DNA of 64,000 bases from Halomonas organivorans (GTDB lineage Bacteria; Pseudomonadota; Gammaproteobacteria; Pseudomonadales; Halomonadaceae): contig NZ_JACHXM010000002.1 of the NCBI RefSeq assembly GCF_014192055.1, positions 1 through 64,000 on the forward strand, in the 5' to 3' direction. The first letter of the stretch is position 1. Each line of letters opens with the position of its first letter. The position numbers and the translations under genes are program-made. This document shows, in pieces, positions 56,932 through 64,000 of the stretch. Under the pieces are notes generated by a model. The model saw nothing but the letters and a program-made list of their open reading frames with translations, did no database searches and was not told the DNA's origin.

Positions 56932-58158
56932 TCAATGCCGGCTGAGCGACTTAAGAATCGAGTCCTTGGTGAGCGTGCCATGCAGGGCCCCCTCAGACGT
57001 CAGTACGGGCAGCGGATAGGGAACGGAAGCGGCGAGGTCCAGCACATCGTGCAGAGGAGTGTCGAAAGTGACGGTGCTCAGTTGCTCGGGAGCCAGTTGA
57101 CGCGGCGCATCTCCCCCACTGCTGTCGATCAAGCCGATGAATCGCCGGTCCTCGCCGGTCAGGTAGGCGTAGGGCGTGGGTTGGATGTCGTCGGGCGACC
57201 CCACCGGCTGACGAATCACGATATCCGAGTCGTAACGGGCCACGTCGCCGGCCCGCAACACCTTGGAGGAGTCGACGCCTTTGAAGAAGGCTTCAACATA
57301 ATCGGAGGCTGGGTTGTTGAGGATCTCCTGGGGCGTCCCCACCTGGACGACGCGTCCTCCCTCCATGATGGCGATGCGGTGGCCGATGCGAATGGCCTCG
57401 TCGAGATCATGGGAAATGAAGACGATGGTGCGCTGCTGTTCGGCCTGGAGCCGAATCAACTCGTCCTGCATCTCGGTGCGAATCAGTGGATCCAGTGCCG
57501 AAAAGGCTTCGTCCATCAACAGGATGCTGGGATCATTGGTCAGGGCTCGAGCCAGGCCCACGCGTTGTTGCATGCCACCAGACAATTGATGGGGATAGCT
57601 GTATTCATGCCCCGCCAGGCCGACCTGTTCCAGGGCTTCCCGGGCGCGCCGGTAGCGCTCTGCCTCACCGACGCTCGACACGGCGAGGCCGAAGGCCGCA
57701 TTATCCAGAACCGTCAAGTGCGGCATCAGGGCAAAGGACTGGAACACCATGCTCATGTCCTTTCTCCTGACCCCGAGTAATTCCTTGTCACTCAGGCCGG
57801 TAATTTCATTGCCGTTGAGAAAGATGCTGCCGGATGTGGGCTCGATCAGCCGATTGAAGAGGCGCACCATGGTCGACTTCCCGGACCCCGAGAGTCCCAT
57901 AATCACGAAAATCTCGCCCTTTCTTACCGAAAAGCTGGCGTCGAAAACGCCAACCACCTGCCCCGTTTCGCGAAAGACGTCGTCTTTATTTTTTCCTGAT
58001 TCCAACATCTTCATGGCCTCATTCGGTCTTGCGCCGAAGACCTTGAAGATGTTTTTCACCGATAGGATCTCTTCTCCCATCTCCATCTTCCACCTCATTT
58101 TTTCATTGGACTTATTGATACCCAGGACTGAACTGGTGCTGTCTTTCTTTTCATTCAA
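56932..58158 (-). CDS. ProV-like ABC transporter ATPase with CBS domains (408 aa)
   Basis: ATPase of the betaine importer. Walker A is GLSGSGKST near residue 93, the signature LSGGMQQRVGLARAL, and Walker B ILLMDEAFSALDP. A C-terminal CBS-like region (residues about 290-408) is the osmosensing/regulatory part in this family. Translation may begin at ATG 58158, which lacks a strong ribosome site; internal Met codons before MGEEILSVKNIFKVFG are alternatives. Confidence 0.88.
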   Translation of the reverse strand: MNEKKDSTSSVLGINKSNEKMRWKMEMGEEILSVKNIFKVFGARPNEAMKMLESGKNKDDVFRETGQVVGVFDASFSVRKGEIFVIMGLSGSGKSTMVRLFNRLIEPTSGSIFLNGNEITGLSDKELLGVRRKDMSMVFQSFALMPHLTVLDNAAFGLAVSSVGEAERYRRAREALEQVGLAGHEYSYPHQLSGGMQQRVGLARALTNDPSILLMDEAFSALDPLIRTEMQDELIRLQAEQQRTIVFISHDLDEAIRIGHRIAIMEGGRVVQVGTPQEILNNPASDYVEAFFKGVDSSKVLRAGDVARYDSDIVIRQPVGSPDDIQPTPYAYLTGEDRRFIGLIDSSGGDAPRQLAPEQLSTVTFDTPLHDVLDLAASVPYPLPVLTSEGALHGTLTKDSILKSLSRH

Positions 58159-58263
58159 GCTACGGCGTCGAGCAAAGCACCGTCCAGCGACCTTTTTTTC
58201 CGACTATCGATAACCTTACGTCATCGATCAGTCGTTCCTTCGCTTGTCATTCGGCCACAAAAA

Positions 58264-58291
58264 ACCCCTTTCCCCGATGAGGGAAAGGGGT
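58264..58291 (-). terminator. Terminator of the Rieske oxygenase gene
   Basis: The ACCCCTTTCCC/GGGAAAGGGGT stem with a 6-nt loop is followed on the minus strand by a run of T, about 50 bp after the stop. Confidence 0.85.
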
Positions 58292-58342
58292 CATCAGCAT
58301 CGTTGGGTGCCGGCGAGATACCTCGCCCGATGCGCGAAGCCG

Positions 58343-59557
58343 TCAACCGCCCAGCTTGCGCCCCATGGTGTCGCAGTACCAGTCGTCGAACTGGCAAACC
58401 CCGTTCTCGGCCAGCTCCGAGTAGGGGCCAGGCTCGTAAGCCGGAGACGTAACACCCGCCTGCGTCCCCTCGACAAGCTTTCTGTCCTGGTCGTTGGTCG
58501 ACAGCCAGACACGAGTCAGGTGATCGAGGTCATAGTCGACCCCTTCCTGGGCGTCCTTGTGCACCAGCCACTTGGTGGTCACCAGGGTCTCGTCAGGACC
58601 AAGCGGCAGCACCCGGAAACTCAGGGCGTGATCACCGAGGAAGTGGTTCCAGGTATTGGGGTAGTGGAAATAGAGCAGCGCGCCGATGTTCTCCACTCCG
58701 CTCTTGTCCAGCCGCCTCGAGACAGCAGGCTTGCCGTCCATGGTGTAGCTGACGGCCTTGGCCGACAGCGGGATACGCGTCATGCGGAACTGGCCCGCTG
58801 TCTCGTCCATGGCCATGCGACTCGGCAAACCGGCCGCCTCGCAACGATCCCAGAAGGCTTCCAGTTCGGGATCCTCATTGTCCGCCACGCCAGCTACCGA
58901 GAGGTTCTCGACGAAGGAGTTCATCAGTTCCGGATGAGCACCGTCGCAGTGGTAGCACTCGCGGTTGTTCTCGAAGACCAGTTTCCAGTTGCCCTTCTCG
59001 ATCAGGTTGGACTCGAACGCGACCTTGCACTCTTCAAGGCCATGCGGTGCGATGAAGGGTGTCACGGCCTCTCGGAACGGCTCGAAATCCGGCGCCGTTT
59101 CAGCCACGCACACGAAGATGTAGCTTTCGACGACTTCGCAATGAGCGGGCTTCAGACCATACCCTTCGGTGTTGAAGTCACTGCCCATGTTGCCGGCAAA
59201 CAGCAGCCTGCCATCCAGGTCGAAGGTCCACTTGTGGTACGGGCAGACCAGCTTGGCCGCCTTGCCGCTGGCTTCCTGGCAGACCTTGGAACCGCGATGT
59301 CGACACGAATTGTGAAAAGCTCGCAGCTCGCCGTCCGTTCCACGCACCACGGCAATCGGGTAGTCACCGATCTGCAGCGTCAGGTACTGGCCCGGCTTCT
59401 CGAGCTCGAAAGTATGCCCCGCGAAGATCCACTCCTTGTGCCAGAGCTGAGCCAGATCCTCACGGTATACGCCGGGATCGCTGTAGAGCTCACGGGGAAG
59501 CGCGTGACGAGGTTTACGTTGCTGAACGAAGTCCAGCGTCATGGTCTGGTTAGTCAC
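58343..59557 (-). CDS. Rieske oxygenase, GbcA/Stc2-like betaine demethylase (404 aa)
   Basis: Oxygenase removing an N-methyl group from glycine betaine or proline betaine as formaldehyde. Rieske ligands are C85-x-H87 and C105-x2-H108; the iron site is E200-x2-H203-x4-H208, with a bridging Glu as in CntA. NNRECYHCDGAHPEL and the late WLVHKDAQEGVDYD are close to GbcA. It is transcribed alone, ending in a terminator, and divergent from LysR 59768. The GbcB-like protein at 49630 is its likely reductase. GbcA and Stc2 cannot be separated by eye. Confidence 0.88.
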   Translation of the reverse strand: MTNQTMTLDFVQQRKPRHALPRELYSDPGVYREDLAQLWHKEWIFAGHTFELEKPGQYLTLQIGDYPIAVVRGTDGELRAFHNSCRHRGSKVCQEASGKAAKLVCPYHKWTFDLDGRLLFAGNMGSDFNTEGYGLKPAHCEVVESYIFVCVAETAPDFEPFREAVTPFIAPHGLEECKVAFESNLIEKGNWKLVFENNRECYHCDGAHPELMNSFVENLSVAGVADNEDPELEAFWDRCEAAGLPSRMAMDETAGQFRMTRIPLSAKAVSYTMDGKPAVSRRLDKSGVENIGALLYFHYPNTWNHFLGDHALSFRVLPLGPDETLVTTKWLVHKDAQEGVDYDLDHLTRVWLSTNDQDRKLVEGTQAGVTSPAYEPGPYSELAENGVCQFDDWYCDTMGRKLGG

Positions 59558-59767
59558 TGTTGTCGACTCCTGCTGCCTGTCTCGAACGCTCTGCCATCGG
59601 CACCCTACCGCTCACGAGTCAACGGGGCATCGCCTGTCGCCTGCAGAAACTTTCGAGTAGCCTAGGGTAAAGCGGTTGGCCGTCTTGTTCATTGGTTCAC
59701 CGAGTCTAGGTATGCCGTCACCTGGACGAAATTAACTTTTTTTTCAGGATGTTGATGACTTCTGGTT

Positions 59768-60757
59768 ATGACCAAGCACACCGACCCCGACCAAACCCTG
59801 ATCAAGATGCCTTCTCTGCGTGCCGTGAAGTCCTTCGTCGCGGCCGCCCGCTACCAGAACTTCACCCGCGCCGCCGAAGCCTTGTGCGTGACTCAGGCCG
59901 CGATCAGCCGCCAGGTTCGTGAGCTCGAGAGCTATCTGGGCACGCCGCTGTTTCGCCGAGCAGGCCGCTCTGTGGAGCTGACCACGGCCGGCTCGATCTT
60001 TTTCGATGCCGCCCAGCTGTCATTCATCAATATCGCCCAGGCGGCCGGCCGGATTCGTCAGGATCACCGCACAAGCACCAGGCGCTCCCTGACGCTATGC
60101 TGCTCTCCCGCCTTCTCAGCCCTCTGGATGTCGCATCGCCTGCCCGATTTCTTCAGCGCGCACCCTGATATCGACCTCAGCCTGGTGACGACCCAGAACT
60201 TCCTGTCCCTGGAGCCTGGCGTGGACCCGGACATCTTCATCACCAAGATGTCACGGGTCCGCGACGGCTATCGCAGCCAACCGCTGTTTCACGATGTCAT
60301 CTATCCAGTATGCACGCCGAGCTTTCTCGAGGCCCATCCCGAGGCTCGCTCGCTCGAGGGGCTGCGCGACGGGACACTGCTCAACCTCAGCCCCTACGGC
60401 CGCTCCCAGGTTGCCGAGCACGTGGACTGGGGCGTCTGGCTGGCCATCCATAACCTGGACATCGAGGACCGTCCCTACGACGGCCCCCACTACTTCAACG
60501 CCAACGACTACAACCTCTTGATACAGATGGTGCTGAATGGCCAGGGGGTGGCACTGGGCTGGAGCCATCTGGTGGGACCGCTCGTCGAGCAGGGCCGGCT
60601 GGTCAGGCCGGTCGAGCAGGAGGTAGTGCTTGAGGAGACTCGTCACTATCTCGCCTATCGCGAGGACAAGGCGGACGACGAGGCCCTGACACGGTTCCGC
60701 GACTGGTTCATGCAACAGGCGGCGGCCGGGCAACCATCTACTCGAGGACTAGCCTGA
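59768..60757 (+). CDS. LysR family regulator, GcvA-like (329 aa)
   Basis: The wHTH has LRAVKSFVAAARYQNFTRAAEALCVTQAAISRQVRELE, followed by a GcvA-type effector domain. It is divergent from the Rieske gene across 210 bp and resembles the LysR beside hpbD, so both may sense related betaines. It is tail to tail with the next LysR gene. Confidence 0.88.
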   Translation: MTKHTDPDQTLIKMPSLRAVKSFVAAARYQNFTRAAEALCVTQAAISRQVRELESYLGTPLFRRAGRSVELTTAGSIFFDAAQLSFINIAQAAGRIRQDHRTSTRRSLTLCCSPAFSALWMSHRLPDFFSAHPDIDLSLVTTQNFLSLEPGVDPDIFITKMSRVRDGYRSQPLFHDVIYPVCTPSFLEAHPEARSLEGLRDGTLLNLSPYGRSQVAEHVDWGVWLAIHNLDIEDRPYDGPHYFNANDYNLLIQMVLNGQGVALGWSHLVGPLVEQGRLVRPVEQEVVLEETRHYLAYREDKADDEALTRFRDWFMQQAAAGQPSTRGLA

Positions 60758-60778
60758 CCGTCGCTTGTCGTACTCTGG

Positions 60779-61705
60779 TCATGCCAGGCCAAGGTCACCG
60801 ACCTCCTTGGGAATCGTTTCCAGTAGCCATTCACGGAAGGCCTTGACGCCACGACGGTTGGTCGGCGCGTCGCCGTGTTCGAGCAGGCAGAAGCGCGCTT
60901 CGGTACGCAGCACCGTTTCAACGGGACGGACCAGATGACCACGCTCCAGGTAGTCATCGACCAGTTGACTCCAGCCCAGCGCCACGCCCTGGTCCATCAT
61001 CGCCGCCTGCACCAGCATCGAATAGCTGTTGATATTGAGACGCCGGCGCGGCGGCCTTGCCACGGCCCCCACCCGTGAAAACCACTGCTTCCAGCTCATC
61101 CAGTCCTGGTCGGCATCCTCCAGCGACAGCAGGGTGCACTCCTGCAGCGCCTCGAGCCCTTCGAGAGGGCCATGGCGCTCGAGGTAGCCGGGACTGCAGA
61201 CCGGGAAGACTTCTTCGTGGAACAGCGTCGTGGCACGCATGTTGGGCGGGGGCGTGCGGCAATAGAACAGCGCCACGTCCGACTCCACCCGCGACAGGTC
61301 ACGAATCTGCTCCGTGGCGACGATACGCAGCTCGATGTCGTCATGTTCACGCTGAAACTCTGCGATCTTGGGCAGCAGCCACAGCGAGGCCATGGCACTG
61401 CTGGTGGCGACGGTAAGTTGATGCATCCCCTGCCAGCTTCGCACCTCATCCGTGATGGCGGCTATATCCATCAGCGACTGGCGCACGGACTGGGCATAAC
61501 GGAGGCCCATGGCAGTCAGTTTGACAGTGCGATTGGCTCGCTCGAAAAGCGGCTTGCCCAGGTAGTTCTCGAGGCTGCGGACTTGGCGACTGATGGCCCC
61601 TTGAGTGACATGCAGCTCCTCGGCGGCCAGGGTGAAGCTCAGGTGCCGAGCCGCCGACTCGAAGGCCACCAGACTGTTCAGGGGAGGCAAGGGACTGATC
61701 TTCAT
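60779..61705 (-). CDS. LysR family regulator, GcvA-like (308 aa)
   Basis: The HTH region LNSLVAFESAARHLSFTLAAEELHVTQGAISRQVRSLE and an effector domain are present. I start at ATG 61705 (MKISPLPPLNSL), the usual LysR opening, over the frame to 61774. There is no divergent partner in the window; its targets are unknown. Confidence 0.87.
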   Translation of the reverse strand: MKISPLPPLNSLVAFESAARHLSFTLAAEELHVTQGAISRQVRSLENYLGKPLFERANRTVKLTAMGLRYAQSVRQSLMDIAAITDEVRSWQGMHQLTVATSSAMASLWLLPKIAEFQREHDDIELRIVATEQIRDLSRVESDVALFYCRTPPPNMRATTLFHEEVFPVCSPGYLERHGPLEGLEALQECTLLSLEDADQDWMSWKQWFSRVGAVARPPRRRLNINSYSMLVQAAMMDQGVALGWSQLVDDYLERGHLVRPVETVLRTEARFCLLEHGDAPTNRRGVKAFREWLLETIPKEVGDLGLA

Positions 61706-61777
61706 AATGTTTCGGCGTTGGCCATGATCGGGGCAGTCGGCACGAGTGTACGCCCACCACGGGAGTGACGCCACGGG

Positions 61778-62701
61778 TCAACGCAGGTTTCCTTCTGCCC
61801 CATCCGCCCGACGTGACCCTCCAAGCCGGCCGCTGCCGATCAGCGCGCCGCCGCAGATCAGCAGCGCGGCCAGCAGCAGCGTCGGGCTGGGCGTCGCCAG
61901 GCCGGCGGCGATCAGCACCAGGGTGGAGCACAGCGGCGTGGCGTAGGACAAGAGCCCCAGCAGGCGCACATGGCCGCGCTTCATGCCCAGGTCCCAGGTG
62001 AAGAAGGCGCTACCGACAGGGCCCAGCCCCAGGGCCAGGATCGCCCACAGGTTGGCGCCTTCCGGCCAGCCGCGTGGCTCCCAGGCCAGATGGCAGGCGA
62101 GCGCCAGCACCGCGGCGCCGAGGCAGTTCCAGGCCACCGCGGTGGTGGGGATCCGCGACAGCAATCGCGACGCCACCGAATAGCCGCTCCAGATGAACGC
62201 CGCGAGCAGCGCCACTAGGTAGCCCAGCGTGTATTCCCCCGCCCAGTCGAAGCCGGAAGGCCCCACCAGCAGTGCCGCACCGATGAAGCCACACACGCCA
62301 CCCAGCAGATGAATGCCGCGCAGGCGCTCGCCGGGCAGCAGCCAGCCGGCCAGGATCACGATCAGCAGCGGCCACAGGTAGCTGATCAGCCCGGCGTTGG
62401 CCGCCGGGGCGTTCTGCTGGGCGATGAAGTAGCAGAGGTGATAGCCGAACAGCCCACCGACGCCCAGCAGCCAGCCCGCCGGCGGCTGGCGGAAGGCCTC
62501 GGCCAGGGCATGCTTCTCGCCGCGGACCAGGAACACCAGCAGCGCGAGGCCACCGGCCAGGCCGAAACACAGCGCAGTGAGCAGGAAGGGCGGCACCGGG
62601 CCGGCCCATTGGGTGAACAGCGCAAGGGTCGCCCAGCTGAGCACGGTGCTGGCGCCCCACAGGGTGGCGCGACGCGCCTCGGCGGGGGAAACGGCCGACA
62701 T
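61778..62701 (-). CDS. EamA/DMT family exporter, YddG-like (307 aa)
   Basis: A ten-helix drug/metabolite transporter with two EamA repeats (about residues 10-145 and 155-290). GLISYLWPLLIVILAGWLLPGE resembles YddG-type aromatic amino-acid exporters. ATG 62701. It follows the AraC gene on the same strand by 73 bp, so it may be controlled by it. Confidence 0.85.
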   Translation of the reverse strand: MSAVSPAEARRATLWGASTVLSWATLALFTQWAGPVPPFLLTALCFGLAGGLALLVFLVRGEKHALAEAFRQPPAGWLLGVGGLFGYHLCYFIAQQNAPAANAGLISYLWPLLIVILAGWLLPGERLRGIHLLGGVCGFIGAALLVGPSGFDWAGEYTLGYLVALLAAFIWSGYSVASRLLSRIPTTAVAWNCLGAAVLALACHLAWEPRGWPEGANLWAILALGLGPVGSAFFTWDLGMKRGHVRLLGLLSYATPLCSTLVLIAAGLATPSPTLLLAALLICGGALIGSGRLGGSRRADGAEGNLR

Positions 62702-62774
62702 GTCGATTCTCCATTCCGGTGTCGGCTGGGCAGTATGCCCACGGCAGGGTGGGAAGGCTTGTCGATTTCGGCCA

Positions 62775-63461
62775 TCAGGGCCGGCGTCGGAAGGCCGTCG
62801 GCGTCACGCCGCGTCGGCGGCGAAAGTGGCGGCTGAACTGGGCGCCGTCGGCGAAGCCGCAGGCCAGCGCGATCTCGGTGATCGAGGCGTCGCTGGTGAC
62901 CAGCAGCCGCTCGGCCCGGGCCAGGCGCTGCCCCTGCAGCCACTGCCAGGGCGTCTGGCCGGTCACGGCGGAGAGGCTGCGACGCAGCTGTCGCTCGGAG
63001 AGCCTGGCCGCCTCGGCCAGCCGTGCCAGGTTCCAGGGCGCGGCCGGGTCGGCCTGCACGCGCCGGATCAGCCGCGCCATGTTCAGGCGCGGCCCGCACC
63101 AGGGGGGAGCGGCACCCAGTCGAGACAGCAGGGTCTCGTCGTCGAGTCGCCGCGCCTCTTCGGGAGACAGGCGCAGGAAGCGGATTCGTTCGAACAGCGC
63201 ATCGTAGGGCGATGCGCCGGCCGGCAGGTCCAGCACCCGACAGCGATTGTCGGCGCCGAGCCCCAGGTAGTGGTGGGTCGCCGCGGCGGGGATCAGGCAG
63301 ACGCTGCCCGGCGCCATGGCACCGCCGAGCCCTCCGACCTCGACGTCCACGCGGCCGTCGAGGCTCACCAGCAGCTGGTGGTAATCGTGGGTATCGCTCA
63401 GGCAGTCGAGGGGATAGGAACGCTCGACGCTGCCGAGCCGAAGGCGGAACTCGGAGGTCAT
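62775..63461 (-). CDS. AraC family transcriptional regulator (228 aa)
   Basis: An N-terminal cupin-like sensing region (DYHQLLVSLDGRVDVEVGG, LIPAAATHHYLG) and a C-terminal double HTH (LARLAEAARLSERQLRRSLSAVTGQTPWQWLQGQRLARAERLL then GFADGAQFSRHFRRRRGVTPTAFRR). It is upstream of the EamA exporter and probably regulates it. Confidence 0.88.
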   Translation of the reverse strand: MTSEFRLRLGSVERSYPLDCLSDTHDYHQLLVSLDGRVDVEVGGLGGAMAPGSVCLIPAAATHHYLGLGADNRCRVLDLPAGASPYDALFERIRFLRLSPEEARRLDDETLLSRLGAAPPWCGPRLNMARLIRRVQADPAAPWNLARLAEAARLSERQLRRSLSAVTGQTPWQWLQGQRLARAERLLVTSDASITEIALACGFADGAQFSRHFRRRRGVTPTAFRRRP

Positions 63462-63544
63462 GCCCTACAGGATGCCGGGCGCTCGCCGAGGATGCCAGCG
63501 CCGGGCCCCGCTCGGCTGGCTCGCGTCGCCGCCACCGGCTCGTT

Positions 63545-64000
63545 TCAGGAAAGCTGGTAGAGGCTGCGGGCCCGGTCCAGGTGGGCCCGCATCTCCCTCA
63601 CGGCGGCGGCCTCGTCGTTCTGGCGTATGGCATCGAGGATGCGAGCGTGCTCCTCGAGGGTGATGTGCTCGCTGCCCTTCCAGTGCAGTACGGAGGCGTG
63701 GAAGTTGGCCAGCCAGTTGAGCATCGCATGGCTGATCGCGATGAAGATCGGGTTGCCGGTAATCTCCGCGATGGCCGAGTGGAACGACATGTCGGCCTTG
63801 ATGAAGGCCCCGATGTCACGATTGAGCTCGCTGCGCTGACGCTCGAGCAGCTCCTCCAGTTGGACGACGTCCTGTTCACTGGCCGTCCTGGCGGCACGCG
63901 CCACCATGCCCAGCTCGAAGAAGGCCCGTGCCTCCTTGAGATGCTCCAGCGACTGCGGCGAGTTGGAGAGCATATGCATGGCCGTCAGCTCGATCTGGGA
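63545..64000 (-). CDS. GntR/FadR-type regulator, C-terminal FCD domain (partial)
   Basis: The window cuts the N-terminal DNA-binding half; the frame is open to base 64000. The visible part is an FCD effector domain: LKEARAFFELGMVARAA, then DMSFHSAIAEITGNP with the Asp/His metal ligands, and DAIRQNDEAAAVREMRAHLDRA. Its targets would lie outside the window. Confidence 0.82.
   Translation of the reverse strand, partial: SQIELTAMHMLSNSPQSLEHLKEARAFFELGMVARAARTASEQDVVQLEELLERQRSELNRDIGAFIKADMSFHSAIAEITGNPIFIAISHAMLNWLANFHASVLHWKGSEHITLEEHARILDAIRQNDEAAAVREMRAHLDRARSLYQLS

Overview
The window looks like chromosome of a halophilic gammaproteobacterium, most likely Halomonas or a close relative in the Halomonadaceae. 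It is GC-rich, and in 64 kb it carries five BCCT-family betaine/choline-type transporters, a ProU-type ABC importer, two betaine-type Rieske oxygenases, and the tail of a glutathione-independent formaldehyde dehydrogenase that would consume demethylation formaldehyde. Nothing places it on a plasmid or phage; it reads as an accessory catabolic region for quaternary ammonium compounds and amines. The genus is an inference.

Layout. 1-5380: end of fdhA, two BCCT transporters (one BetT-like with a long cytoplasmic tail) and a LysR regulator. 5619-10115: a sigma54 activator, then a TetR-controlled set (MBL-fold hydrolase, NTF2-like protein, isochorismatase-like hydrolase). 10426-22476: a complete quinohemoprotein amine dehydrogenase (QHNDH) locus: qhpA, D, C, B, F, E on the plus strand, an outer-membrane barrel plus qhpG on the minus strand, and an aldehyde dehydrogenase. 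Three sigma54 -24/-12 promoters can be read, one in front of each transcription unit. 22658-24440: two cupins and a palindromic repeat. 24447-32011: a Rieske oxygenase operon with an aldehyde dehydrogenase, a rubredoxin/rubredoxin-reductase fusion and a PuuB-like FAD oxidase, divergent from a frameshifted BCCT gene. 32111-37111: LysR, a 2OG-Fe(II) oxygenase, a DddP-like M24 protein and a BCCT transporter.

37357-47389: a probable proline-betaine/hydroxyproline-betaine region: an HpbD-type betaine epimerase with every recalled active-site residue in place, an N-methylproline-demethylase-like OYE flavoprotein, an Ldh2-family (Pyr2C reductase-like) enzyme, a ProC-like reductase, three SDRs, and TetR and LysR regulators with recognisable operators. 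47460-59557: a TRAP permease remnant, another BCCT, then a GbcB-like reductase, PuuC-like ALDH, PuuB-like oxidase and DapA-family lyase, a proXWV-type importer and a GbcA/Stc2-like Rieske oxygenase. 59768-64000: two LysR genes, an EamA exporter, an AraC regulator and the end of a GntR/FCD regulator.

How the parts work together. QHNDH would oxidise primary amines in the periplasm to aldehydes, which the adjacent ALDH oxidises, with porin entry and sigma54 control. The betaine regions import methylated osmolytes, remove N-methyl groups with Rieske/OYE/FAD enzymes (releasing formaldehyde), epimerise or reduce the ring, and feed the remainder into proline or 2-oxoglutarate metabolism. The least familiar unit is the 2OG oxygenase/DddP-like pair beside a BCCT transporter. 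All functions come from reading motifs; no searches were run.
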